Assembly: GCF_013030985.1 (NCBI RefSeq)
Contig: NZ_WPYP01000013.1
Coordinates: 1-64,000, forward strand
Reading direction: 5' to 3'
Source of the DNA: Ruegeria arenilitoris
GTDB lineage: Bacteria; Pseudomonadota; Alphaproteobacteria; Rhodobacterales; Rhodobacteraceae
Length of the DNA: 64,000 bases
The notes below the pieces were generated by a model, which did no database searches, was not told where the DNA came from, and saw only the letters and a program-made list of their open reading frames with translations. A program made the translations under genes and the position numbers. This document shows positions 8,511-17,281 of this stretch, one piece after another; the stretch's first letter is position 1, and each line of letters starts with the position of its first letter.

Positions 8511-8857
8511 CCAAAGCTCAAATTAACGGCCTATAACCGCTGTATCTTTGGGCTCACTACCGACTTTCTCTGCGGCGAGTTCGGACAAGCAGATGAGCCC
8601 ATACCAGACCTTCACTGTCGTCTGGAGTTTCGCGCATGCAGCAGGTCGCGAACGGCGCAATGCGGACCTAGAAGCCATTCGCCGCGCTCTAACAAAACGC
8701 CTCGCCCTGCAAAAAATCGGACGAGGTGTTATCCTGACTTCGTCAGTCTACTGACTTAAACAGCCCCGTGCTTAGGGTCGCCAAGTCGACCATTTTGATG
8801 CTCCTTGCGTGTGAAACCACACCAACCTAGCGTTCAGCCAGATTGGAAGGATTGTTG
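8511..8857. other. Intergenic, second copy of the short repeat
   Basis: About 350 bases without a supportable gene. It contains repeat copy 2 (8628-8653). A 68-residue open frame spans the repeat but shows no domain and is probably chance. Confidence 0.5.
8628..8653 (+). repeat. 26-base dispersed repeat, copy 2
   Basis: Differs from 7623-7648 at two positions only. Both copies lie in gene-free DNA on either side of cutA, in direct orientation, 1005 bases apart. Confidence 0.6.
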
Positions 8858-9328
8858 ATGTTCAGATTTATTGGCGCTCAGTGCGTATTGCTTATTGTTC
8901 TTTCCACAGGTCAAGGGTTTGCAACTGAGTATTCCGAACTCCGTCACTCCGACCTGATTGACCAATGCCTTGATGCTATCGAAAGAGATGATCGAGTGGC
9001 TGTTGAGACGATGGCTGAAGAGCTACTCGGTCGAAGCGGATTCAACCTTGGGCCTGAAAGTCAGGATAGAGGATCTTCGTGCCTTCAATCCGCTTATGGT
9101 TTGGATTTCGAGTTCGGGGGCCGACGCTTTTATTCACAAGAACTGCTAGGCGCCCAAGCACATATGGCGGAGCGAGCGGCCAGTGTTCTCGAAAATCAAC
9201 AAGAAGAGTTCGCGAAAGCCATTGTCGAAGCTTGCTTTCTAGAGCTGGAAATTGATCGGTTCCGAGCTCTGACAACCCCAGCCTGCGCAGAAGTTTTTAA
9301 AACCCTTGGATTGCCCGGATCGCAGTAA
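8858..9328 (+). CDS. Small secreted hypothetical protein
   Basis: A 156-residue protein starting at 8858, with GGAAGG eight bases upstream of the ATG. Residues 1-22 (MFRFIGAQCVLLIVLSTGQG and FA) look like a Sec signal peptide, so it is probably periplasmic. The mature part is largely helical, with four cysteines (in IDQCLDAIE, SSCLQSAYG, VEACFLELE and TPACAEVF) that could form two disulfides. I do not recognise a family. Neighbours are a gene-free tract and a convergent GntR gene and give no clue. Confidence 0.6.
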   Translation: MFRFIGAQCVLLIVLSTGQGFATEYSELRHSDLIDQCLDAIERDDRVAVETMAEELLGRSGFNLGPESQDRGSSCLQSAYGLDFEFGGRRFYSQELLGAQAHMAERAASVLENQQEEFAKAIVEACFLELEIDRFRALTTPACAEVFKTLGLPGSQ

Positions 9329-9567
9329 TTCAAGCCCGAAGGACGCCCGTGGGCTGCAGCTGCAAAATGCTCTGACGGCATCCTAGTCCGACAGCAACGG
9401 CGGCTTAGGGCGCTTACCTCCCATCAATACCCGCGGCAGAGAATGGCAGCGTCGAGCCCAAAGTACGAAGTGCTGCGCCTCAATCGGACGGCGGCTATGC
9501 GTCGGGAAGCCGGCCATTCCGTCTTCCGGCTGCCGCGTCATGACATTGTCACTACCTTAGGGTCTCG

Positions 9568-10266
9568 TTACTCCGCCCCGGTTGATAGCAGGTGGGATTT
9601 GATCCTCTGGTAGCCATATCCGATGTGGGTGCGCTGGATATATCCGATCGCAGCGACATCGCCATGCTCTAATGCCGTGTTGATATCACTGAGTTCCGCC
9701 ACCAGCGCCTGTGCCATTTCGGGGCCTCTTTGGTTGCTGAGTCGGTACCACGTACTGGCCGCCTGATAATAGGTTTGCCACCAGAATGACTGCAGCACAC
9801 CATTGCCGATAAGGCTGGCTATCAAAATGTGCAGGCGGTGATTGATCTCAATGTATCGCCGCGAATTAAAGGCACTGCGAAGCGCTTTCGCCTCATGCAG
9901 CAAAGTCCGTCCAGCCTCGCAGTCGGTTTGGGTGATAGTGCGGGGTGACATCGTGCCGATCAGCGCCGCGAGTTCCAGACGCATATCATAGACATGGCGG
10001 ATTTGCGCGGCGGACAATGCGACAACGACCGTGCCCACCCCATTACGGGTTTCTACCAGCCCCAGATGACTGATCCGGCTGATTGCATCACGTACCGGGG
10101 TGCGACTGACGCCATATTCAGCAGCAAGTTCAGCCTCTTTCAGTTGATCGCCCTGATTGTAATCCAGAAAACAGATTCTTTGGATAATCTCGGTCTGAAT
10201 GGCCTCGACCGAGTTTCTGAGTTCAGTCGCCGGGGCTTTCTGAGAGGGTGGCAAATAAATCTCCAT
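9568..10266 (-). CDS. GntR-family (FCD subgroup) transcriptional regulator
   Basis: The open frame runs to 10392, but the ATG at 10266 fits the family (232 residues). The N-terminal winged helix (AIQTEIIQRICFLDYNQGDQLKEAELAAEYGVSRTPVRDAISRISHLGLVETR, about residues 21-73) is typical of FadR-type GntR proteins. The all-helical FCD effector domain follows, with metal-ligand-like residues in VYDMRLELA and EINHRLHILIA. It is divergent from a hydrolase pair and probably represses it until a substrate or product binds. A TGTATACA palindrome lies just upstream. Confidence 0.85.
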   Translation of the reverse strand: MEIYLPPSQKAPATELRNSVEAIQTEIIQRICFLDYNQGDQLKEAELAAEYGVSRTPVRDAISRISHLGLVETRNGVGTVVVALSAAQIRHVYDMRLELAALIGTMSPRTITQTDCEAGRTLLHEAKALRSAFNSRRYIEINHRLHILIASLIGNGVLQSFWWQTYYQAASTWYRLSNQRGPEMAQALVAELSDINTALEHGDVAAIGYIQRTHIGYGYQRIKSHLLSTGAE

Positions 10267-10275
10267 ACAGACAGA

Positions 10276-10283
10276 TGTATACA
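10276..10283. promoter_or_regulatory. TGTATACA palindrome, candidate GntR operator
   Basis: An 8-base perfect palindrome in the 128-base gap between the GntR gene and the divergent hydrolase gene. FCD-type GntR regulators often bind short dyads centred on TATA or similar. A looser GTGTATGCA lies about 60 bases further on (near 10340) and could be a second site. Confidence 0.45.
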
Positions 10284-10394
10284 CCAATGGTAACCGTGGG
10301 GCAAGAACCTGCACAATTATTAGGTTTGACTCCTTAGGTGTATGCAGCTTACGCATATTGAAAGTTTCTCGACTCATCAATTGAGGAAGCAAAC

Positions 10395-11552
10395 ATGCTC
10401 GACGAAGCCAAAACCCGCACTCTTGCCCTTCAAGCCCGCATGCAGGACTTGGGTATCCAGCGTGCTGTCATTACGGATGAAAGCTCCATCGCTTATCTTG
10501 CAGGATTCTGGGGTTACTTGGGTATCGAGTTTGGCCGTCCGACCATGTTGGTGGTCAGCGTCGATGAGGCGCCCATCGTGATTACGCCTCTGATGGAAAG
10601 TGAAATGGTGGGCGCAATGACTTGGGTCGAAGATGTGCGCACTTGGGAAGACATGGGACAACGCACATGGGGCCGGGCCCTTGCTGGCGCCTTGGGTGAC
10701 AAACCGGGTGAGATCTGGGTGGAACGCAGCAGCATCCCAGCCCTTGTACGCAACCATTTGGACGAGACCTATCCGGGTGTGCCGATCAAGGATTTCTCAC
10801 CTATCCTGGGGGCCATGCGGATGATCAAAACCCCGTTTGAGATTCAGGTGATGAAGGAAGCGGGGCAAATCGCCGGCGCGATGATGAAGGCCGCCCATGT
10901 TAGCCTGCGGGAAGGTGCTCAGGAATATGAAAGCGCGCTGGCGGTGATCGAAGCCGGATCGCGCAAAGCGGCTTCATTCCTCACAGATAAAGGCTGGGAC
11001 AGGTTCGTCTCACCGATGATCCACAACCTACAAATCCTGCAAAGTGGCAAGGATACATCCATGGTGCATCGCCGGGCTTCGGTGCGCCAGTATCAGCGCG
11101 CCGATCCAGTCTATTTCTGCTTTTGCAATATGGCGCAGTTCAAACAATACAAATTGGGATTTGACCGGATGTTTCACATCGGTGAGGTGCGCGATGATGC
11201 CGCTCGCGTGCAGCAGGCTGCAATTGACGCCCAACAGGCGGCAATCGCCGCCATTCGTCCCGGCATCCAAGCGCAGGAAGTGGCTGCAGCCGCCAATGAC
11301 GTATATGCCGAACGCGGGTATGAGACAGGCTATCGCACTGGGCGGTCGATTGGTGTGGCCTACCTTGAAGCACCAGAACTGAAAACCGGCGACACCACTA
11401 TCCTGCAACCCGGCATGACGTTTGCGGTGGATGGGGGTATTTCCATCGATGGGGTCACCGCAGGCCGCATTGGAGACTCTGTCGTCGTGACGGAAACGGG
11501 AATTGACTACATCACGGAATACCCCCGCACATTGCTTGTTACGGACAACTAA
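10395..11552 (+). CDS. M24-family (creatinase/aminopeptidase-fold) hydrolase lacking metal ligands
   Basis: A 385-residue protein with an N-terminal creatinase-like domain (residues about 10-150) and a C-terminal pita-bread domain (about 155-380). In M24 aminopeptidases two metals are held by Asp, Asp, His, Glu and Glu. Here the His position reads GRSIGVAYLEAP (Arg instead of His), the first Glu position reads MTFAVDGGISI (Asp), and the Asp pair is not evident. The family includes metal-free amidohydrolases such as creatinase and ectoine hydrolase (DoeA), so an amide or guanidine hydrolase is more likely than a peptidase. The stop is two bases before the nitrilase start; both are divergent from a GntR regulator. 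Confidence 0.75.
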   Translation: MLDEAKTRTLALQARMQDLGIQRAVITDESSIAYLAGFWGYLGIEFGRPTMLVVSVDEAPIVITPLMESEMVGAMTWVEDVRTWEDMGQRTWGRALAGALGDKPGEIWVERSSIPALVRNHLDETYPGVPIKDFSPILGAMRMIKTPFEIQVMKEAGQIAGAMMKAAHVSLREGAQEYESALAVIEAGSRKAASFLTDKGWDRFVSPMIHNLQILQSGKDTSMVHRRASVRQYQRADPVYFCFCNMAQFKQYKLGFDRMFHIGEVRDDAARVQQAAIDAQQAAIAAIRPGIQAQEVAAAANDVYAERGYETGYRTGRSIGVAYLEAPELKTGDTTILQPGMTFAVDGGISIDGVTAGRIGDSVVVTETGIDYITEYPRTLLVTDN

Positions 11553-11554
11553 AA

Positions 11555-12349
11555 ATGAGCCGCACATTTCGACTTGCAGTCGGGCAATCTCCTGCCGAGC
11601 TGGCCACGACACAAGAGCGATTGAATTGGCTGTCCGAAGCGATGCCTGCGGTTGCCGCTGAGCATGTTGACCTTCTGGTGCTGCCCGAGCTGTTTGCCAC
11701 CGGCTACAACATTGGCGATCTGATCGCGGATAGGGCTGAACCGGCCGACGGTCCCATTGCAAAAGCTATCGCGGTGCTTGCCAAGGCTTATGGCGTCGCT
11801 ATCCATTACGGATTTGCCGAGGCTGACCGGGAAGTAATCTATAACTCGGCGCAGTGCATCGGGCCGGGCGGTACGCGTTTGGGCGGTCACCGTAAACTGG
11901 CCATTCCGCCGGGGTTCGAAGGGGATCATTTCACACCCGGTCGAGGTTGCACACTTTTCTCTTACCGCGGCGTGAGAATTGCGACGCTGATTTGCTATGA
12001 CGCTGAATTCCCGGAAACTGCGCGGCATGTGGCCTCAATGGGAGCAGAGCTCGTACTGGTACCTACTGCACTTGGCGCTCAGTGGGAGTGGGTCGCTCAG
12101 CGCATGATCCCGACCCGAGCATACGAAAACGGCGTATATCTCGCTTATGCCAACAGCGCTGGCATCGAAAACGGCATGACCTTTTTGGGTCAAAGCGTTA
12201 TCGCGACACCAGACGGGCAGGAACTCGTCCGCGCGGGAGCGGATACTGAGATTATCTACGGCACATTGCGGCTAGACAACGTTTCAACCGCGCAAGAACG
12301 GCTTCCCTATCTAAAGGATCGCGAAGCGCTAGGACCGGAATTTCTTTAG
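11555..12349 (+). CDS. Carbon-nitrogen hydrolase (nitrilase superfamily amidase)
   Basis: A 264-residue cytoplasmic enzyme of the nitrilase superfamily. The catalytic triad is visible: Glu in VLPELFATGYN (about residue 45), Lys in GGHRKLAIPP (about residue 112) and Cys in TLICYDAEFPE (about residue 146). These enzymes hydrolyse amides or carbamoyl groups; amidases and N-carbamoyl hydrolases are commoner than true nitrilases at this length. It starts two bases after the M24-type hydrolase, so the two are almost certainly co-translated and act in one catabolic route. The substrate cannot be read from the sequence. Confidence 0.85.
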   Translation: MSRTFRLAVGQSPAELATTQERLNWLSEAMPAVAAEHVDLLVLPELFATGYNIGDLIADRAEPADGPIAKAIAVLAKAYGVAIHYGFAEADREVIYNSAQCIGPGGTRLGGHRKLAIPPGFEGDHFTPGRGCTLFSYRGVRIATLICYDAEFPETARHVASMGAELVLVPTALGAQWEWVAQRMIPTRAYENGVYLAYANSAGIENGMTFLGQSVIATPDGQELVRAGADTEIIYGTLRLDNVSTAQERLPYLKDREALGPEFL

Positions 12350-12434
12350 TTCGTGCCGAACGGCACTCGAAATCACAATTCCCGGACTAAAGCGCCGTCT
12401 GCGGGGACCATGGCAACGGCGGCTCTCCAACGAC

Positions 12435-13503
12435 ATGGATAGCATCGTCTAATGGCTCCGTGATCATGAGTTCCATGAGCATGCCAGATCGTTCAAGGAA
12501 AATGGAATCCGCTTGGATCTGGTCGCCAAGTTGTCCGAAGACGATCTCAAGGACCTTGGACTAAATCGCGGAGATCGAAGACGTTTTTAGGCCGCGGTCC
12601 GCGAAAGCGTCGCATCCCCAATCCCGACCACTGCTACAGCCCAACCCACCGCCTCCAACGCCGAACGCCGCCAGCTTACCGTCATGTTCTGCGATTTGGT
12701 CGGTTCCACTGCCCTTTCGGAATCGGTGGACCCGGAGCAATTCAGAGAGCTGCTGACCGACTATCGCTCAGCGGCTTCGCGGGCGCTCAATGAGTTCGGT
12801 GGGTATATCGCAAGCTATATGGGCGACGGCTTGCTGGTCTATTTCGGATGCCCGCATGCCCATGAAGACGATGCGGAACGAGCCATCAGAGCAGCGCTTC
12901 GTACGATAGGTTCGGTCGAACGATTGAACCGGAATGATTGTGCACATGAACTCCAGGTCGCATCGGGATCGCTACCGGCCTCGTCGTCGCCGGCGATCTC
13001 GTCGGCGAAGGAGTTTCTGAATCTCGGGCGGTCTCGGATGACACACCGAATTTGGCGGCTCGGTTGCAGGGAGAAGCAGGTCCGAATGTCGTCGTCATAA
13101 GTGAGAAAACGCAGCGATTGGCAGGTGGGCGATCCCAGCTCGAACAGTTGGCGCGGCGGCAACTAAAGGGAATTTCTGATCTTGTTACCCTGTACAAGGT
13201 CGTCGGATCGCTCGCGATCTCGCGTTTTGGAGCGGTAGCTGTCGGCGGGCTCACGTCCTATGTCGGCCGTGATGCCGAGCTTGAGATGATTTGGTCTCGC
13301 TGGATCTGTGCCCGCGAGGGCGACGGAAAAGCGGTTTTCGTGTGTGGCGAGCCCGGCATCGGCAAGAGCCGGCTGATCGAGGAATTCCTCTCCAGAGCGC
13401 GCGCCGCATGCCAACCCAATGTCCGCCACTATCAGTGCTCACCACACCAACAGTTCGCTGCATCCGGTCATGGATACCCTGTCGCGGGCTGCCTCGATAT
13501 CGA
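12435..13503 (+). pseudogene. SAM domain/adenylate cyclase/AAA protein, broken and truncated
   Basis: A decayed sensor gene of the SAM-domain, class III cyclase and AAA-ATPase type, whose intact relatives exceed 1000 residues. From the ATG at 12435 a SAM-like segment (WLRDHEFHEHARSFKENGIR, then KLSEDDLKDLGLNRGDRRR) carries two in-frame stops. The cyclase core follows (QLTVMFCDLVGSTALSE and ASYMGDGLLVYFG, with both metal Asp residues), then frame changes near 12.95-13.05 kb. A second frame holds the end of the cyclase and a Walker A motif (GEPGIGKSR). Another shift near 13.44 kb leads into HTNSSLHPVMDTLSRAA, after which homology ends abruptly at a thiolase tail. Confidence 0.85.
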
Positions 13504-13646
13504 TAGGCCACCCCTATGGTATGACAGGTGCGAGACAAGTCGGGCACGCTCTGCTTGAGGGGAGGCGTCGTGGTGTAAAATACGTAGTTACGTCCATGTG
13601 TATTGGCGGAGGCATGGGGGCCGCAGCGCTGTTCGAAGTCGCCTGA
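13504..13646 (+). pseudogene. Thiolase (acetyl-CoA acyltransferase) C-terminal remnant
   Basis: The last 47 residues or so of a thiolase: GHPYGMTGARQVGHALLEGR followed by VKYVVTSMCIGGGMGAAALF and a stop at 13646. This includes the second thiolase signature with its active-site His (GHP) and the C-terminal active-site Cys (MCIGGG). The rest of the gene is gone; the tail is joined in frame to the broken cyclase gene at about 13504. A degradative thiolase would fit with the acyl-CoA dehydrogenase at 14992, so a lost beta-oxidation neighbour is plausible. It has no function as it stands. Confidence 0.88.
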
Positions 13647-13776
13647 CCCCACTGAAATGAGGTCAAGCAGAGCGTTATGTGGTTGAGACATTGACATTCT
13701 GTCATCTGCGAAGGTCGCACATCTGCATGTGCCGCATTTCATATCGTCCGGAATTGGTGATACCTCCTGAGGTGTT

Positions 13777-14796
13777 ATGACCAATGTCACGCCAACTATC
13801 CTTTCCACCGTTTCCAGCCAGTTTGTCGATGACTGGCTGGTGGCGCTGCGCGCCCTGTGTCCAGAGGCGCAGATGGCGTCGCTGCTTAGCCGGTCCGGTC
13901 TGAACGCGGATACGCGCTCGCCGAATGGTCGCATTACGCTGGATCAGATCGTATGTCTCTATCAACTTGCCGCAGTTGAGACTGGTGATGAGATGATGGG
14001 GCTTTGGAGCAGACCTGTCAGACCGAGGGCCCTACAACATCTTCTGACGACAGTGCGCGAAGCAACAACCTTGCCATCTGCACTCTACCGGTTTTCGACC
14101 TTCTGGAATTTGCTGCTCGATGACTATCAGTTTGATCTCGATGACGCCGAAGGTGCGTTGGTGCTTACACTGACACCACAAGGCGAAGTGCCGCTTCAGC
14201 GGTTTGGGCATATGCTGATCCTCAAACTTGCCCACGGGCTCATGTCTTGGCTGGCAGGACATGAGGTTCCGGTTAAGGCCGTTGATTTCGCGTTTGATCG
14301 CCCGGACTTTGATCAGGATTACGCGATTATCTTTCCCGCACCCTTTCAGTTTGGCCAACCTGCCACCGCGATCTCGTTCGACCCGAATGCACTGGGGCCA
14401 GTACAAACGCGCAGCACATCTGATCTTGACCGGTTTTTGCAAAACGCGCCCCGGGACTGGATCTTTACCAGTTCGCGGGAGCACACCCAATCGCTGCGGG
14501 TGCGCACTTACCTGGGGCAGGCGGGATGGGAGGCGGCGACCCTGACCCGGGCCGCATCCGCAATGCACATGACCCCGCGCACCCTGATCCGCAGGTTGCA
14601 GGCGGATGGGACGTCGTTTCAGGCGATCAAGGATGCCCTGCGCCGCGACATCGCGATCCGCGACCTGCAGGCGGGGCGCAAAAGCGTTGAGGCCATCGCA
14701 CATGATGTCGGCTTTTCCTCGGCTGCCAATTTTCACCGAGCCTTTCAACGCTGGACCGGCAGCACCCCAAGCTCGTATCGCAGGACGCAAAGGTAA
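13777..14796 (+). CDS. AraC-family transcriptional regulator
   Basis: A 339-residue protein with the domain order of the OruR/ArgR-like AraC group: an arabinose-binding-like N-terminal domain (about residues 20-205) and a C-terminal pair of helix-turn-helix motifs (about residues 240-336; LTRAASAMHMTPRTLIRRLQ and VEAIAHDVGFSSAANFHRAFQRWTG, ending in PSSYR). It lies 195 bases upstream of an acyl-CoA dehydrogenase gene in the same direction, which it may activate. This pairing occurs in many Proteobacteria for acyl-CoA degradation, but the effector is unknown. Confidence 0.85.
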   Translation: MTNVTPTILSTVSSQFVDDWLVALRALCPEAQMASLLSRSGLNADTRSPNGRITLDQIVCLYQLAAVETGDEMMGLWSRPVRPRALQHLLTTVREATTLPSALYRFSTFWNLLLDDYQFDLDDAEGALVLTLTPQGEVPLQRFGHMLILKLAHGLMSWLAGHEVPVKAVDFAFDRPDFDQDYAIIFPAPFQFGQPATAISFDPNALGPVQTRSTSDLDRFLQNAPRDWIFTSSREHTQSLRVRTYLGQAGWEAATLTRAASAMHMTPRTLIRRLQADGTSFQAIKDALRRDIAIRDLQAGRKSVEAIAHDVGFSSAANFHRAFQRWTGSTPSSYRRTQR

Positions 14797-14991
14797 AGCA
14801 GTCCAATTTGTCATTTTTGAACAATGATCTGTCATCGCACGAGATGGTTCTCAGCGGGCCGACTTGCTAGATCTTGCTGCAGAGAAGCGTTTTCAGCTGA
14901 AGCTTCGCGTTGATAGCTCACCAGCCCGGCATACCCCAGCTGCTCGGCTGTGGCGTCATATGAGAATGATCGCCTTTGAAAGGACCCCCCA

Positions 14992-16170
14992 ATGTCAGAC
15001 AAACTCGCCGCCATACTCCAAGCCGCACGCGACCATGCCGAGCAGGTCATCCTGCCCAATGTGGATGCTTGGAACGCCGCAAAGAAATGGCCCCGTGATG
15101 CGTCGGACAAGGCCGGGGCCGCTGGCCTGACCGGGCTCTACGCCCCCGAAGAGTTTGGCGGCCAAGGATTGCCGCTGGCAGAAGGCATTCAGGTCTATGA
15201 ACAACTGGGGCTGGGGGACGGCGCTTATGCCTTTGCCCTGTCGATGCATAACATCTGTACCTTCGCGGGCTGCGGCTATGGCACAGATGCCTTCAAGGAA
15301 AAATGGGCACGGGATCTGACCTCTGGCCGCAAACTGGCGAACTTTGCACTGACCGAACCGCAATCGGGGTCGGACGCAACAAACATGTATTCGCGAGCCG
15401 TGATCAATGACGACGGCACATGGACGATCAGCGGTGCGAAGGCATGGGTCAGCCTGGCGACCGAGGCTGATATCTATTTCACCGTGGTCAAAACCAGTGA
15501 CGCACCCGGCCACAAGGATATGGCGATGATCGCCATTCCCGCTGATGCTCCGGGGCTCAGCTTTGGTCCGCTCTACGACACCCCGTCCTACAACTTCCTG
15601 CCTCTTGCCGAGATGTACATGGACCAAGTAGTGGTGCGTGAAGACAACATCATCCTGCCGATCGGTCAGGGCTTGCAAGGCTCACTCATGGCAATCGATA
15701 TCGCTCGTGTGTCGATTGCGTCAGGATGCTGTGGATTGATGCAAGCTGCCTTGGATACGGCGCTGTCCTATTCCAAGAACCGCAAGATGTTTGGTGGCAA
15801 GAACCTTGATCTGGACGGGATCCAGTGGATGCTGGGCGAAGTTGCGACCGATCTTGAAGCCTCGAAACTGCTGTACCGCAAGGCGGCAGAGGCCCTTGGC
15901 ACTCCCGAAGGCCCACTGATGGCCGCCCATGCCAAACGGTTTGTGCCAGATGCCGCAGTGAAGGCCGCAAATACATGTACGCAAGTGCTGGGCGGCATGG
16001 GGCTGTTGCAGCCTTATGGTCTGGATCGCTTGTCACGTCTTGCACAAATGCTGCGGATCGTGGACGGGACGACGGAAATCAGCCGCGTGGTCATCGGACG
16101 GGCCTTGCAGAAGCGTGCGGCAACCTTGCCTGATCTGCCAGTGCCGAAAGGTTTCGGTGAGACCGGCTGA
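14992..16170 (+). CDS. Acyl-CoA dehydrogenase
   Basis: A 392-residue flavoenzyme of normal family length with the N-terminal helical domain, the FAD-binding middle ([20 protein letters not shown] and [16 protein letters not shown]) and the C-terminal helical domain ([20 protein letters not shown]). It oxidises an acyl-CoA to the enoyl-CoA and passes electrons to ETF. At the position where short- and medium-chain enzymes have the catalytic Glu (EGTSEI), this protein has Asp358 (IVDGTTEI), so the base may be Asp or lie elsewhere, as in isovaleryl-CoA or long-chain types. AAAGGACC precedes the ATG. Preceded by an AraC regulator and a thiolase remnant. Confidence 0.9.
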   Translation: MSDKLAAILQAARDHAEQVILPNVDAWNAAKKWPRDASDKAGAAGLTGLYAPEEFGGQGLPLAEGIQVYEQLGLGDGAYAFALSMHNICTFAGCGYGTDAFKEKWARDLTSGRKLANFALTEPQSGSDATNMYSRAVINDDGTWTISGAKAWVSLATEADIYFTVVKTSDAPGHKDMAMIAIPADAPGLSFGPLYDTPSYNFLPLAEMYMDQVVVREDNIILPIGQGLQGSLMAIDIARVSIASGCCGLMQAALDTALSYSKNRKMFGGKNLDLDGIQWMLGEVATDLEASKLLYRKAAEALGTPEGPLMAAHAKRFVPDAAVKAANTCTQVLGGMGLLQPYGLDRLSRLAQMLRIVDGTTEISRVVIGRALQKRAATLPDLPVPKGFGETG

Positions 16171-16562
16171 ACATTCCAACCCACTGGAGAAGCGGAGCCG
16201 ACCTGAAAATCGGTAAAATCAAAAGACCGGCCGCGCATATGCGTCCGGTTATTCGATATTGCAGACCTTGGTGCAAACGCAGCGAATTCACCCTTTGTCC
16301 GTTCACCTGCCAATTGCACCTGGTTCTAAACGTCCGGTTTCCGCGGTTCACGACGTGCTTCGCTAGCAAAATCAATAGTGCTGGCGGAGTCCAGAAAGGG
16401 CTCTTTCCGGACTTCGGTGGCGTTGCAGTATCCAATTCAGAGGAAACATCCGGCGCCGACAAAGATGGCCCAAAGCCGAAATTGGCTGTCTGCACCAAGG
16501 CCGCAGTGCGGCGTCTCCTTAGCAGATTTTCATGAGTTCCAAGTCGACACGCATCACTCGTA
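16171..16562. other. Intergenic with a dispersed repeat
   Basis: About 390 bases between the convergent acyl-CoA dehydrogenase and TetR genes. Open frames of about 100 residues exist on the plus strand but have no recognisable domain. The segment holds the first copy of a 31-base sequence (16329-16359) that recurs at 37125-37155. Confidence 0.5.
16329..16359 (+). repeat. 31-base dispersed repeat, copy 1
   Basis: About 26 of 31 positions match 37125-37155. The shared pattern is AACGTCCG, TTTCCGC and CGTGCT with small differences between. Both copies lie in gene-free DNA in the same orientation. Confidence 0.5.
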
Positions 16563-17180
16563 TTATCGACGTGCCAGCAGCGAGCTCAGAACAAAGTCTT
16601 CCACGCTTCCAATGATCTTGTTCATGGGTAATTCTGACAACACACTGCGATACGCGCTGCCCTCCAGAACCTCTATCATCAATTGCGAAGCCTGAAGAGG
16701 ATCCGGAACAGCGCGCAGGTCACCTGCGTCTACTCCACTCCTTACAACCGCTTCAAGCGCCTCGGTCAGCCTGGCACGGTTCTCGACAAACAGCTGTGCG
16801 ATGTCCGGTTGGCGGATGGCTTCACTTGAAATCTCCAGCGTGAGAATAACGTTTTCCGGCACTGCCAGATACTTGGCGTAGGCTGCGATGAACCTTTTTA
16901 GGATTTTAGGCGCGGGTGCTTTTGAGGTCAGGATTTTCAAAAACGGCTCCATCTCGCGGCGCTCGAGCATTGCGATTTCCACAAGCACATCATGTTTACC
17001 GCGAAAATGGTTGTAGAGGTTTCCAAGGCTGACGCCCGCCCGCGCTGCAATATCGCGGACACCGGTCTGATGGTAGCCGCGTTCAAGGAAACACATAACC
17101 GCGGCCTCCAAAATCTGGTTGCGACGCTTGGCTGTTGCCTTTTCCCGGGTTGAACCCGGCTTTTTCGTGTTTTCGGTCAT
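16563..17180 (-). CDS. TetR-family repressor of the RND efflux operon
   Basis: A 205-residue TetR protein. The N-terminal helix-turn-helix (NQILEAAVMCFLERGYHQTGVRDIAARAGVSLGNLYNHFRGKHDVLVEIA, about residues 20-69) is textbook AcrR-type; the C-terminal ligand domain is variable, as usual. It is divergent from the periplasmic adaptor gene of an RND pump, and a GAACGATCGTTC palindrome lies between them. It is therefore most likely the local repressor, released by a pump substrate. Confidence 0.88.
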   Translation of the reverse strand: MTENTKKPGSTREKATAKRRNQILEAAVMCFLERGYHQTGVRDIAARAGVSLGNLYNHFRGKHDVLVEIAMLERREMEPFLKILTSKAPAPKILKRFIAAYAKYLAVPENVILTLEISSEAIRQPDIAQLFVENRARLTEALEAVVRSGVDAGDLRAVPDPLQASQLMIEVLEGSAYRSVLSELPMNKIIGSVEDFVLSSLLARR

Positions 17181-17196
17181 TTTTACGTTTAGCTAT

Positions 17197-17214
17197 TGAA
17201 CGAACGATCGTTCA
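17197..17214. promoter_or_regulatory. TetR operator candidate
   Basis: A perfect 12-base palindrome, GAACGATCGTTC (17202-17213), inside TGAACGAACGATCGTTCA. Sites of this form (GAACGNNCGTTC) are typical of AcrR/TetR repressors. It lies 16 bases upstream of the TetR gene and about 70 bases upstream of the adaptor gene, where it could block both promoters. Confidence 0.7.
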
Positions 17215-17281
17215 TAGTATATGACAATTTACCTCATGCCACAAGGTGCAATGGATTCGGCGGCACAGGAAAAACAGGACT

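Noticed and set aside
10395-11552. A true Xaa-Pro aminopeptidase
   Set aside because: The conserved metal-binding His and other ligands are replaced, and the neighbour is an amidase.
12353-12366. GTGCCGAACGGCAC after the nitrilase gene as a terminator
   Set aside because: The stem is only five or six bases with a very small loop and there is no U-run.
13052-13558. A separate intact ATPase gene
   Set aside because: It is one frame of the broken cyclase-AAA gene; it starts inside the domain and ends in a frameshift.
16239-16535. A 98-residue plus-strand gene between the acyl-CoA dehydrogenase and TetR genes
   Set aside because: No domain, no good ribosome site, and it contains the dispersed 31-base repeat.
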